Shown here: positions 1-11,285 of the stretch, piece by piece
Position numbering within the stretch: position 1 is the stretch's first letter
Layout: the number at the start of each line of letters is the position of its first letter
DNA from: Pratylenchus scribneri
Lineage: Eukaryota; Nematoda; Chromadorea; Rhabditida; Pratylenchidae
Assembly (NCBI GenBank): GCA_030063045.1
Contig: JAQSEB010000091.1
Coordinates: 682,001 to 746,000, forward strand
DNA length: 64,000 nucleotides
Direction: 5' to 3'
Translations under genes and position numbers: made by a program
The notes under the pieces: model-generated
What the model saw: only the letters and a program-made list of their open reading frames with translations
Databases searched by the model: none
What the model was told of the DNA's origin: nothing

Positions 1-70
1 ATTGGCCGAACCATGAAGGGAACTTTTGAATGGATTCGAATATTAAAGGGAAAATAAGGGGGACAGACCG

Positions 71-217
71 ATGGCGCAATGTGACGAAAACGACCGAAAA
101 ATTCATGAAAAAGCCGGGAATACTGACGAAATTGAGGATCAGGGCAGTGAGGATGAGGGCCAGGGAATGGCCATGGCCTTGGTTCTCTTGGTAAAACTGT
201 TAAAATTCAGAATTTAA
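71..217 (+). CDS. possible small ORF / first exon (48 aa), weak
   Basis: An ATG at 71 opens a 48-codon frame that is acidic and Glu/Asp/Gly rich, with coding-like codon use, ending at TAA 215-217. An in-frame stop lies at 44-46, so 71 is the first usable Met. A GTAAAA donor-like site near 191 could make this the first exon of a longer gene, but I found no convincing second exon. No family recognised. Confidence 0.2.
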   Translation: MAQCDENDRKIHEKAGNTDEIEDQGSEDEGQGMAMALVLLVKLLKFRI

Positions 218-1558
218 AATGATTGAATGGATTTTTGGAGCTGTGCAAATTTGTAGAAGTTTTTTGGCAGAAGGATAAAAGCTCAATTTAGATACTATTA
301 TTTTGATTTAATTGGGCTTAGGTTAAGTCCATCCTACGAATTGTCCCATTGTTGTCCAAAAAAATGCCATCGTCTCTCATTTCACTTACAATATTATTTT
401 GGACAAACTCATTGGATGGAATTGACGAAGGAATGTTGGCCAAATTTTGGTTGTTCATTTTATTTTATTGGAACAAAAATGTGTAATTTATTTGTCTTAA
501 GGGGATATGGAAATGGAATGAATGACTGATATGCCCTCTCCAAAATATATTTATTCACTTTTCCTCAACAAATTAAATTAACAACGTGAATGAATTGAAT
601 TATGCCTGTGGAATTTGCCAATTGGTGGAGAAGTTTGCATAAATTGTGTCAAAATTCAATTTTAATCAAAAAATACGAAATATTCTGGTTGAAAGTTACA
701 AATTCCACTTGAGTAGAATATACTTTACATGAATTTGTATTTTTCTATCCCTCAATCTTTGGCCAAATTACTAATTAAAAAGGAATGGTACGCAGTAGGC
801 ACCGACTGACCCAAATGTCGCCAGCTTATAACTAATCAAGGACAGAACAGATTTTAATGATTTTAATATAAAATTAAAGAGCTGACTTTTGGCTATTCTA
901 TGCTATTATTTTTATTAAAATGGTTCAGTCAAATTTCTTTGAATTTTGCTCAAAAGATGATGGAAAATGACATTTATGGATTCGCAAAATTTTTACCATT
1001 TATTGAACATAAACTAACAATAAAGCACTCTGAACTAATTTAGATAATTTTAATTTAATTAAATAGCTAATAGTCTGTTTTAATATGGTATCAAAATTAT
1101 CATAATCTGTTTAGTCTTTGATGAGTTATATTATAAATGCTCGAAGCAAATTGGACCGGTGATAAGTTGAATTCTGCTTCAGAAAGGAAATTTGGGTTTA
1201 TTTTAACTTTCAACAACCTCTCAAAGATTATTCAATTTCAAACAAATTTAATAATAAAAAGTATTCTGAATGCTTATTAATTCAATTTATGACGGACTTT
1301 ACAATTGTTTATATTTTCTTTTTATAATTGGTTTTCCCCTACGATTACCCATATCAACAGTAATTCAGTCAACAATGAAAGCATTTCTGTGGCTTAATTT
1401 AATTTATAAGTGTTTTTGTTGGCATGATCAATCGTTGTTTGTTTTCTGCGCAATTTATTTACACTTATATCTAATTTAATAAAGAAAGAGGAAATGGCCA
1501 ATATTCCAAACACTTTTATTTATTTTTTAGGGTTATAATTTTTCAACGTTTTACTATC
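218..1558. other. AT-rich intergenic DNA, nothing supported
   Basis: The open frames here are short, biased to Phe/Leu/Asn by base composition, and lack acceptor/donor pairs that would join them. I see no RNA gene or clear repeat. Confidence 0.5.
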
Positions 1559-1687
1559 TCAAAATTTTTCATCCAGTGGCTCAGCCGAATTTTTGCTTAC
1601 CGTTGAAACTGGCGAAATATTTGGTTGAGAAGTTGTTAACATTATGGATGGTTGGGAGGAATTTGGAATTTTTATTGTTGTGGACAT
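1559..1687 (-). CDS. possible small ORF or first exon (42 aa), weak
   Basis: A minus-strand frame opens at 1687 with a Ser/Thr/Pro-rich reading (begins MSTTIKIPNSSQPS) and ends TGA at 1559-1561. It contains a good splice donor (GTAAGC) after the Ser-Thr codons around 1597, so it may be the first exon of a spliced gene whose remainder I cannot find. No homologue recognised; it could be chance. Confidence 0.2.
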   Translation of the reverse strand: MSTTIKIPNSSQPSIMLTTSQPNISPVSTVSKNSAEPLDEKF

Positions 1688-3369
1688 TTTTTGGGGGGAA
1701 TTAATAATCAAAATTGTCTTTTTTCTTTAATTTACCAATTAATTTGTGTCAAAACTTTTTAAAAGCCATAAAATTTAAGTATTAATGAATTATTAAGATT
1801 TAGGAATTGGATTTAAAGAAAGAATAAATAATTTCCCATTTGGCCATCTGGTCTAAAAAAGGCAAATTTTTCGGTATGAAAATTTGTGAGCAAAATAAAT
1901 AATTTGTATGTATTAACATTGGACAATACAATATTATGGTATCCAAAATGAGATTTCATTCAACTTTTTTGCTACATAAATTTTCGTGCCATTTTTTTAA
2001 ATCGAAAAATTGTAAGAAGGAAATTTTGCGGCGAATTGTAGGGAAATTTTTGTGTTATGAATGAAAACCCATCAAAAAAAATATTTTTTTTTAATTCAGA
2101 TTCTACATTTTAAGATTCGAGTAATGGCCATTCCTTTTTCTATCCTTATTAATTGTTCTAAATGGAAAAATGTGAATTTAGCCTAAAGGTGAATTATTAA
2201 ATTGTTTTTTTCACTTGTACAGTACTAAATTCCCCTTTTACCATTCCTTCTTTAAAGTGATGGAGGGAAATTGTATAATCATAATCAGTAATCACAACAC
2301 TTTTTGCCCTATTTCTTAGCAAAACAATAGCCAGTTTAGGAAGGCGATATACCATTTGGAAATTCAGTGTCCTCTCGGACTATCAGAAAAAATTTTACAA
2401 ATTATTACTGAGGGTGATAAATAAATGAGAATCTGGTGAAAAAAAAGAGTTAATTTTTGAAGAATTTATAAAAATTTAACTAAATTCCCAAATAAATCCA
2501 AAATTTCATTCCATTCTCAGAAAAACCGTAATTTCTCAGACAAAAAAAAGCTGAAACTTGAAAAATATTTATGAGCAATTGCGAGAAAATGATTCGGAAA
2601 TTGAAAAATTGTGAGAATATTATACCCACTTTTTCGTACTATGCATTAATGCTAATTTTGGGGAGAAATTAAAAATGAAATGAACCGAGAAATCCAAATT
2701 TAATTGGATATTACTGCCTTCAATTTTCCTCCAATGTTTTCTCCATTTTGATATCATTTTTAGTTCTAATTGTGCATTTGAATTTTGATTTCCACCTTCT
2801 TTTTTTGGTATTTTATTTCACAACAAAATTGCGTGCCATCATCGGAAAATTTGGAAAATTCATATGACCATAAAACAAAAAAGAATGAAATTGGGAATGG
2901 AATAGTTATTGTTAGAACACAATTTTCGAACCCAATCTTTGTACATTGAATCAGCTTTGGCAAATAAAAATTAGCTTTAAAATTTTTCATTCAATTTTAT
3001 AGTTTTGATTAATAATGGAGCTATTTAAAGAAAAAAAGAATATGCAGAAAGTTATGGTAAAAAATACAGTAAATTTTCGCAGCGGTTTCCAATTTTTGAG
3101 TTTTGACCCCATAACTTTCTGGCCAATTAAACTTTGATCAATTGATATAAAAATGCTCTAATAAGGAAACAGAAAAAATTCAATGAATAAAAATTAGATA
3201 ATATTTTGAAAAATTTTATTAAATATTTGGTCATTTTAGTAAAAATGATGTCATTGATATTTTTATGCGGTTCTGTGGAATAAATTCAGAAGGATTAAGG
3301 AAATAATTTTAATTAAAAATGTTCATTCGTGACCTTAAAAATGCAAAATTTTTGTTGATAATTTTTTAA
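1688..3369. other. AT-rich intergenic DNA with a fragment of the palindromic repeat
   Basis: No gene supported. Positions about 2320-2395 carry a half-copy of the family-A MITE-like element (the segment around GGAAGGCGATATACCATTTG), matching the better copies elsewhere in the window. Confidence 0.4.
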
Positions 3370-4266
3370 AAACATTTTTTGTTTCACTTAGCTAAAACAT
3401 TTTGTTTTTCACTTAGCTAAAACATTTTGTGTTTCACTTACATTAGCTTAAAAACATTTGTATTTCACTTTGCTAAAAACATTTTATGTTTCACTTAGCT
3501 AAAAACATTTGTATTTCACTTTGCTTAAAAACATTTGTATTTCACTTTGCTTAAAAACATTTTGTGTTTCACTTAGCTTAGAAACATTTGTGTTTCACTT
3601 AGCTTAAAAATATTTGTATTTCACTTTGCTTAAAAACATTTTGTTTTTCACTTAGCTTAGAAACATTTGTATTTCACTTTGCTAAAAACATTTTGTGTTT
3701 CACTTAGCTTAGAAACATTTGTATTTCACTTTGCTTAAAAACTTTTGTGTTTCACTTAGCTTAGAAACATTTGTGTTTCACTTAGCTTAAAAACATTTGT
3801 ATTTCACTTTGCTAAAAACATTTTATGTTACACTTAGCTAAAAACATTTGTATTTCACTTTGCTTAAAAACATTTGTATTTCACTTTGCTTAAAAACATT
3901 TTGTGTTTCGCTTAGCTTAGAAACATTTGTATTTCACTTTGCTTAAAAACATTTGTATTTCACTTTGCTTAAAAACATTTTGTGTTTCACTTTGCTAAAA
4001 ACATTTTTTGATTCACTTAGCTAAAAACATTTTGTGTTTCACTTAGCTAAAAAATTTGTATTTCACTTTGCTTAAAAACATTTGTATTTCACTTTGCTTA
4101 AAAACATTTTGTGTTTCACTTAGCTTAGAAACATTTGTGTTTCACTTAGCTAAAACATTTTGTGTTTCACTTAGCTAAAACATTTGTGTTTCACTTAGCT
4201 AAAACATTTGTGTTTCATTTATCTAAAAACATTTTGTATTTCACTTAGCTAAAAACATTTTATGTT
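3370..4266. repeat. minisatellite array, family 1 (about 25-29 bp unit)
   Basis: About 33 tandem units built on the core TTTCACTTAGCTAAAAACAT, with variants using TTTGCT for TTAGCT and TTTG/TTTTG before the next TTTCAC. Unit length drifts because A and T runs change by one or two bases. The same unit recurs in the same orientation at 44.70-45.05 kb inside a WDR19 intron. Intergenic here. There are no unique spacers, so this is not a CRISPR array. Confidence 0.95.
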
Positions 4267-4638
4267 TTCTTTTTCTTAAAAATTAATTAATTGATGTGCC
4301 AAAAATGGAAAAACAATTTAGGTATGTGAAATGGTAGGTAAATGGAATCAAAAAGGGTGAAATTGGTGAATTCAAATTGTTCATTATAGACCACATTTTT
4401 GTGCATGAAAATACATTTATTTTTGCTTAATAAATTCAAAATAGCATCAAGTCAAGTTAAATTCATCAAATTAATTTAAATTTATTAACAAGTAAAAATT
4501 AGCAATAAAGGATTAATATTCAAGAGGTAAATATGTTTTATTTTAAGAATTCTATTTATGAAATAATTGTTGGTTTCCAAATTAGTCTTCTTTTTTGTGT
4601 TCATTCCAATTATAATTAGCAAAAATTCCATCTTTAAA

Positions 4639-4955
4639 CTAAAAGCGACGAATGCCAATACCCAACAATTGTTTGAGGCGAGAACGTGCCAATTGAAGAC
4701 GTTGCCGAATTCGTTCCAAAGGAGATTGTGGAGGTGGAATATTGTTAGGTGTCTTTACTGTTCCATTGAAATAAAGACCGAATTCTAGACTCAATTTTTC
4801 CAAAATTTCTTAAATTAATTTTTAATGGCATTTTTCAAAGGAATGCGAAACAGACCAATTAATTTTTGTTCATCATCGCCGATGGCAAAAATCATAGAAA
4901 AATAGAAGAAGGCAAAAATGAGAAAGAAGGGAAGAATTTTGTAGAATTTTACCAT
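4639..4955 (-). CDS. small secreted protein, 89 aa, two exons
   Basis: Exon 1 (4955-4856) starts MVKFYKILPFFLIFAFFYFS, a textbook signal peptide: basic n-region, about 16 hydrophobic residues, likely cleavage after about residue 24. A 47-nt GT..AG intron (4855-4809) joins in phase 1 to exon 2 (4808-4639), giving a mature chain of about 65 residues. It holds an acidic helix-like start (DDEQKLIEILEKL), a PPPQSP hinge, then a strongly basic amphipathic tail (QRLQLARSRLKQLL) ending GIGIRRF. There are no cysteines, and no KR-flanked repeats typical of FLP/NLP precursors. The terminal RF has no following Gly for amidation. Role unknown; a secreted peptide or an effector-type protein are both possible. 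The phase-correct splice and ordered domain layout argue for a real gene. Confidence 0.6.
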
Positions 4956-5276
4956 TTTTTGAGTGGATAATGAAATTCTTTATTTTGAACAATACAATGC
5001 GGCAAATGGATTTGTTAATTGAATGCTTTTCCCTTCCATTTCTGTATGCACATTGTTTGAATTTTTATTTTGCCCACAAATTTTTAAACAATAAAAGCTC
5101 TACTGGGAATAATGGGGCTTTGGGGAAAATGGGAGAATTGTTGGCTAATGAAAAATAATTGAAAATTCATTAAAAATTCTTTTATCTATTTTTAAAAATT
5201 TCTCTCATTAAAATTGTCTCAATTATTTATAATTTCATCTTTGCCATCGCCGCCATTGCATCCATTTTCGAATATT
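4956..5276. other. short intergenic stretch
   Basis: Contains the presumed promoter of the small secreted-protein gene (minus strand, reading away from here) and the 3' flank of the gene ending at 5277. The frames here look like composition artefacts. Confidence 0.4.
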
Positions 5277-7163
5277 TCACCAAGGTGGTCTTCCGCCAGC
5301 GGCCGTATGCCAAAATCGGCCCGATGGAATTTGGCCAATTCCTCCCCAAAGTCCGCCACCTCCGCCCCATGAACCGCCACCCCAAAATTTGTTCGGCCCA
5401 ATCCAACTTCCCCGAATGAACAATGGAAAATGTGGGGCAAATGGATGGCCATCACAAAATGCCACAGGCCAATATGCAAATTGGTTGGGAGAGGTGGAAG
5501 AAGTGCCACCAATAACAAGTGGTGGAGGCGGTGGAATGGCTGCTACATTTCCGCTACCGTAGCCGATGAATGGCAATCGCTGTGGGGCTGGAGGCGATGG
5601 CTGAAATGGAACTTATTATAATGATGAATAAAAATTGGGAAAAAAAATGAATTTTTGAAACAGAACGATTGGTGGTACTGTAGAGCTATACCTGGGCTTT
5701 TTTTGGTCATATCTCAACAAGGAAGCAACCAATTTGGGAAGGCGATATGCCATTTGAAAGCCCTAAGTGTTCGTTAAAAAGTGGCTTTTCTGATATTTTG
5801 AAATCTTAAAATTTTCATCAAAAAATCGGATTTATTTCGCTCAAAGAGACGATACTTTTTTAAAATTGAATTTAAATCAAATATTTTAAAGCCACTTTAT
5901 AGAGGAAAGTTTTGGCTTTAAAATGGCATATCGCTTTCCCAAATAACCATTCCATCATTGAGTTAATATAGTCAAAAGACCCAGGTACTTAATTATCATC
6001 GACCATTAATTTGACACTGAAATTAGTAATTAAAAGATAAGAAGAATTGGTTTGATTTGGATTGAAATTGATCAAATTTCCAATAGCATCACATCCCTTC
6101 CACTTACCTTCCTTTTTTTGGTGCTATCATCGTTTTTATCCCTCCTCCTTGAAGAAATATCGGCACAAGCTTTTTGCAACAAATTCGGCTCATTCAGAGA
6201 CTGATTGATGCTTCTTCCATCGTGGCAACCAGTACCACTCAATTCGGATGCGGCCAAATGTGGAGGTGAATTGTTGGACAGGGTGGTGAAAATACGAATT
6301 CGCCCACTCCTTTGCTCGATTAAATCCCGCAATTGATGGTCATCGTTGAGGAGGACCTACAAAAATGTATAATAAAAAGAAATTCAAGACAATACTTCAT
6401 GGCCAAATTCATCTTCATATGCCAAATTGCCACGGAATTCCGGCACAAGAGCATGAACTTTACGGTGAAGCAGCTTAATAAAAAGGGAGTAGTGCAAAAA
6501 ATGATTGGTCTATTTGGAATATTTGCTCCACAATTTTCCTGCATCCAAATTTTCGGAATTGGCCGATATCTTGGCAAGCTTTTTTAAAGCTATAATAAAA
6601 CTATTACCATTTAATTATTCTCTCTATTTAGAACCAATATCAAAATGACAAATCAAAATTTAATTGGCCTTGGACATAAAATTAGAATCAAAAAACTGCT
6701 AAATTTTGACCTATTTTACTGCTTTTTAGTTGAAAACTTTTTACTAATTTTTATCAAATCCACAGATTCTTTCTCTATTCAAGATATTGCAAAGCTTAAA
6801 TTGAATTATATGAGAGAAATTCAGTTGCCACTTTAAATCACCTCAAGCAAATTTTGATTCCCAGCTAACTCAGCCTCATTCAAATGAATATGATGCTTTT
6901 GGCCAAAATGATTCCAAGTGATATGGATGGATTTGCCGTTGGAATGTTTTGAATGCCGTGATCCCGAACGATGATGATGATGAGGCTTTTTTGGGAGAAT
7001 TTTGGAGACAATTGATATTGCAATTTACCAATTTGTCATCGAATTGACTCTCCTCATAATTCGTTCGACTCAACAATGGCTTCGAAAGTGAATCGAAAAC
7101 TGTTTCATGAATTCGGGCTTCATGCGGTTTATAAATTGGTTCATCAACAGCGGAAGAAGGCAT
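5277..7163 (-). CDS. unrecognised multi-exon protein, possible PB1-like segment, Gly/Trp-rich tail
   Basis: Read on the minus strand from ATG 7163. Exon 1 is joined through a 43-nt intron (after ...SQFDDKL) to a His/Ser-rich stretch (PHHHHRSGSRHSKHSNGKSI) ending at GTGATT near 6842. A long intron follows, then exons near 6590-6530 and 6480-6395 and one from about 6358. The segment around YEDEFGHE then VLLNDDHQLRDLIEQ recalls the acidic OPCA loop of PB1 domains, which would suit a scaffold or kinase-adaptor protein. This is a weak resemblance by eye. The exon near 6355-6085 ends in a basic KKRK before a donor. After an intron holding a family-A MITE, the last exon (about 5602-5277) is Pro- then Gly/Trp-rich (GGGSWGGGGGLWGG) and stops at TGA 5277. 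The join between the 6590 and 6480 exons is not resolved. Exons confident, function not. Confidence 0.5.
5695..5988. repeat. family-A palindromic MITE-like element
   Basis: Left arm TCAACAAGGAAGCAACCAAT through GGCGATATGCCATTTGAAAG is mirrored by a right arm ending in the reverse complement, so the element can fold into one long hairpin. The outermost bases read TACCTGGG...CCCAGGTA, suggesting insertion at a TA dinucleotide, as for Tc1/mariner-derived MITEs (inference). It sits in the last intron of the gene at 5277-7163. Confidence 0.8.
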
Positions 7164-8106
7164 TAATGAATTTTGATCAAATGTGGAAAGAAAGTCGGGA
7201 TTTATTTATGTTTTTGTTATTAATGCGCCAAGAAACGTGGTAATAACACCGGCGGAAAATGAAAGTGGAATTGTGTTCTCCCTCCAATGAGGAAAAATAC
7301 AAGAAATTGAGAAGGGTCGACACTCGAGACAGAGGTCGTTACATTGTTATTTTTGTTGGAGAAATTGGGGAAGGAATTGAGGTTGTTTTCTTCCAGCTGC
7401 GCACTATGGCCTCCAATCATCCGATAAATTCCTCCTCAAGCTTAAAATGAGCGAAAGTTCCTCTCAAACAACAAAAATACCCCTTACTTTTGTAAATGAA
7501 TTTTTACTCTTCAACTTTTTCTATTTGATGGTTAAATGTTTGTTTGTTTTTCTTGGATTTTTAGAAATTTTTGAGATTACGGAATAAAAAGGTCCAATTT
7601 ATCATCGAAATATTGATCAAAAATATTTATTTGCCAATTATTAGCACTTTAAAACTGATTAATAATTTTAAGATAATAAATTAGAAAAGCCTGCATATTA
7701 GCTCATTATTCTTTAGGCATTTTTATTAGCTAAATCCCAAATGAGCACTTGTTTTACTACGGTGTCCAGGAAATGAAAGAATCGGGAAGGGCATTTGGAT
7801 GAATTTAAATTATTAAAAAAATATTTTATATGGGATATAATGTCATTTTTCCTATTCGCGTTGCGATGCGCGAATCAAACATCACATCAAATAACCGCGA
7901 AGTCAAATCAACCATACGAATCTCGATTCTCGTTTTCGACATTGGCATTCGACGCTAACTGAAAACAAAACCGGCATCCACTCGAGAGATAGATCAATGT
8001 TTTAACTTTGCCGGGTAAAACATAAAACTAAGACCCTTTAAATAAGAAATAATCAATTAATATTTTTAAGATTAGTGATCACATCCAAATCCAATTAATT
8101 TTTGTC
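7164..8106. other. divergent promoter region between two genes
   Basis: Separates a minus-strand gene (start 7163) from the plus-strand operon (start 8107). Pyrimidine-rich minus-strand sequence just upstream of 7163 may be a 5' leader. Positions 7857-7990 are less AT-rich and contain an inverted repeat, TTCGCG...CGCGAA, about 250 bp before the plus-strand ATG, which is a plausible promoter element. No gene seen. Confidence 0.35.
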
Positions 8107-11100
8107 ATGTCACATCAACAAAATCAAGCAAATAACATGGATGGCAATGGCAATATCCAACTTCATCTGAGCGCAAACATCTCTAGAATGGCATATGCAA
8201 CAATAGCCAGCAGCAGTCCCGTGAGAACACAATCGCCGGCGGAAGTATTTTTTAAGTGAATTTAAATTAATTTTACTAATTTAATTAAGATACCACGAAT
8301 TTTGCAGCAGCAACCGAAGCCACAATTGCAATTGGGTGATATTTATGAATTTCATAGCAGTCCGGAAGAGGATAATTTCTCAGCGGCCCCGGGTTCTGGC
8401 TTCCTCTCTCTTGCAAATCCAACAGCAATTTGTTCTCAGCAAAAGAGCTCATCGGCTTCATCAATTCCAAATATTTGTATTTTACTAATAATCAATTTAA
8501 ATAATTAAAATTTCCAGTGGCCACCGCATCGACCTCATGCCCTCCTCCAAAACGGATAAAAACGGCAGTTCTGGCCAAAAAACTTTTGGCTGCCGCCGCA
8601 GTTATTGATCCAACAAAATTGCCAAAATCAGAGGAGCGGAAGAATGTTCCAACTGAGTCAATGGATGCGGAGAAGGAATTGAATAAAACCGAAGGGGAAA
8701 CGGCAATGGAAAATTTAATTGAAGAAAATGAAAAAGATTGCGGTGATATGATGGAAGAAATGGAAGCAACAACAATTGAAGAAGATTTACAACAAAAACA
8801 AAGAGCCAATTCGATTAGTTCTACGGCATCACAGGAACAAAAAAAGGTTCGTTTATTCCCAAAAAAGTTTTGGAAAGTTTTCGATCTAACCCTTCCTCTT
8901 TAAAATTTAGGTCATGGGTTCGAAGCCGCTAGGGGGAAGTTATTTTTTAGGGGGCTTGGTACACATTTTTATACATTTTACAAAATAATTACAGAAAATA
9001 TTTCGGCCAAAAATACATTAAAATAAACTCAATAGTAAAAAAATCTTCAGGTCCCGCCATTGCGCATTTCATTGCTAAAAACGCCAAGTGAAGAGAACGG
9101 CGAACAGCCAAAACAATCATCAACGGCATCGACATCATCGCCTTGTGGGGTGGCATCGAACGTGTCGAGGAAAACCAGAGGAGGAGCAATTCGAATTAGC
9201 AGTGGCGGCGGTTTACGAAAAGTTGGTGGTGGGCACGGACATGGACATCATGAATCGAAGAAGGATAATTTGCAGCGGGTCACCAGGTTAATTTATCAAA
9301 TTAATTTAAAATTATGATGTTTGGGTATTTTTTAGGAGTAAAGTAAAACAAATTAATTCATCCAATGAGAAGGCTGGTGACATTCAAAATGGACATCATG
9401 GCCGAAAACGACGAAATCGAGGCATTGGAGCAGAGAAGAATATTAATGAAATGGAAGAGGAAATGGCCAATAATTCTTCATCGACATTATCAATGCGGCC
9501 ATTTGCACCATTTGAGGAGGAAGAGGACAACAATTCGGCAATGAATTCGATGAATAATGCACAAATGGATGAAGAAGGAATAATGGCAGCAGAAAATGGG
9601 ACAATAATTCGAAGGAACAATTCAATTCTTGGCGAAGAACAACATCGAAACGGGAATGAAGAATTGCAGCAACAAAATAGTGAAATGGGCAATTCCGGAA
9701 CAGCAGAAATGGAAAAGGCCCCGGCTAAACCATCGGCGGCCTCAATTATGTTGAACAAAAATAGTTTGGAACAATCTTTTGGATTTGAATCAATGGTTTT
9801 GATTTTTGTGTTTATTTAGCCAAAATAATTGATTAGATGCGAGAAAAATGGACAAAACAGTACAAAGCGCATTTGGCACATGTCATCGATAAAGTGAATA
9901 TGGCCACCAAACTTGATGATGAACATCAATTGAAATTGAATGATGGGCCATGCCAATTCGGCAGTAGCAAATCGGAGGTAATTTTCGATTAATTTTTTTA
10001 ATTATTTGTCAATTAGATTAGAGCTAGTTATTAAGCTGTCTAATAAGATTTTAAAAATCACCAAAATTTTGTGAAAATTTTTTATTTGTCGAATGGATAA
10101 CACCCTTCATTTTTGCAAAATTTAGGTCACAGGTTCAAATCCGCTTAAGGGAAGCTATTTTTTATTAGGCTTAGTTTTCACTTTTATGACATTTTCTATA
10201 TAATATACATTCTAAACAAATATTCAAAAAAATTTTACCTGTAAATTTTTTTAAAATTTAATTTTAGCCCAAATTAATCAACAATGAATGGCCTGAACCG
10301 CTGAGAAAGCTGTACACTGAACAGGAGAAAAGGCGGCAAGAATTAGCAGAAGAACATCGATTGGATCGAGAACGAATCCAATCAATGGTGCAAAGGGAAA
10401 TTGTCAGATTTGAGGAGACAAATTCACAACAAAATGGCAGCGGTGGTGGCCTCTTTTCAATTGGTAAATTATTGAATATTATTTAATTTTATTTGACATT
10501 TTCATAGTTTCCTATTTACGTGACATTGAATGCTATGATCCAACACTTTTGGCCGAATCATTGAATAAACTTTCACCAATTCATCAGCCAATAAATCGAT
10601 TCCAAAACCAAACATTGCAACAAATTCAGCAACGTTTTGCATATTTGGCCAATACAACCAAAAATAGGCATACTTTGGAAGCACAATCACTCGCCGGAAA
10701 CCAGGTAAAATTAAAGAAAAAATATTTGTTGAAAAAGAATTTAATGGGTTTGCCCTACATTCACAACTATAAAACTAATTGGATAGAGCTGGTCAAGACA
10801 CATTGAATGGTATATAATTTGTTACGGTTTGGTCAAAATTAACGGTTTAAAACCAATTTTGGTTTAATGGTTCAAAACTAAGTTAGAATTGGTTAAAACT
10901 AAACCACTGAACCGTTACAAATATTTTCCAAATATTTAATTATTTTTTTATATTTATTTAAGAAGGCAGAATGGCAAAGAATTGCGCGTCGAATTCAACG
11001 TGAAAATGAACAACAACAATTAATGATGAAGGGCCCAATTGGAAGTGGGGCGGTGGGAAAACAACAAAAATCGACGATTTCATTCCCAGCTGATTTTTGG

Positions 11101-11169
11101 GCGGAATCCGCCGTAACACAAATTGCAATCCCCGAAATTCAATTTCCCTCACAATTTCAAAAATGTTAA
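8107..11169 (+). CDS. ANKRD11/ANKRD12 C-terminal-like protein without ankyrin repeats (~690 aa)
   Basis: Nine exons join in phase, among them 8107-8244, 8308-8476, 8518 to about 8846, 9052 on, 9336 on, 9836 on, 10267 on, 10508 on and 10963-11169. The N-terminal two thirds are low-complexity: Ser, acidic, Gln, and basic patches such as GRKRRNRG, consistent with a nuclear protein. The C-terminal ~200 residues resemble, in order, the conserved end of vertebrate ANKRD11/12. A charged helix (LRKLYTEQEKRRQELAEEHR) is followed by a block around DIECYDPTLLAESLNKL, a QIQQRFAYL helix, KAEWQRIARRIQ, and a terminal FPADFW...IPEIQFP. That family recruits histone deacetylases in chromatin. No ankyrin repeat is encoded here. 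The homology is my recognition from memory and needs a profile search. It is the first gene of a probable operon with METTL9 and RWDD1. Introns carry SINE-like and family-B repeats. Confidence 0.6.
8905..8990 (+). repeat. tRNA-derived SINE-like fragment in intron
   Basis: TTTAGGTCATGGGTTCGAAG contains a RNA polymerase III B-box-like GGTTCGA and is followed by a tail (GCTAGGGGGAAGTTATTTTT) shared with the copies at about 10.1 kb and 16.9 kb. No good A box is present, so this is a 5'-truncated copy. Confidence 0.5.
10085..10200 (+). repeat. tRNA-derived SINE-like element in intron
   Basis: Has an A-box-like GAATGGATAACACC and, about 35 bp on, a B-box-like CAGGTTCAAATCCG, the spacing of a tRNA gene (closest in feel to tRNA-Arg). 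It is followed by the same GGGAAGCTATTTTTTATTAG tail as related copies. It lies inside an intron of the ANKRD11-like gene. Confidence 0.55.
10750..10935. repeat. family-B dispersed element (partial)
   Basis: Shares TTGGATAGAGCTGGTCAAGA, AATGGTATATAATTTGTTA and AATTTTGGTTTAATGGTTCA with eight other copies in the window. Accounts for most of this intron of the ANKRD11-like gene. Confidence 0.7.
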
Positions 11170-11285
11170 TTATTTTGAATAAAATTTATTCAAGAAAATT
11201 ATTGAAATTTATTAAATAAATTTAATTAAATTTTTAATATTTTTTTAATTTTAATTTCAATAAAATTAATTTCAAAAATAGATTA

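Noticed and set aside
1270..1479. 69-codon hydrophobic frame resembling a membrane peptide
   Set aside because: Hydrophobicity follows from T-rich sequence; no Kozak-like context, splice sites or downstream structure.
5219..5518. Long minus-strand frame overlapping the Gly/Trp-rich exon
   Set aside because: It is the shifted-frame shadow of the exon ending at 5277, which joins in phase with a CAG acceptor at about 5602.
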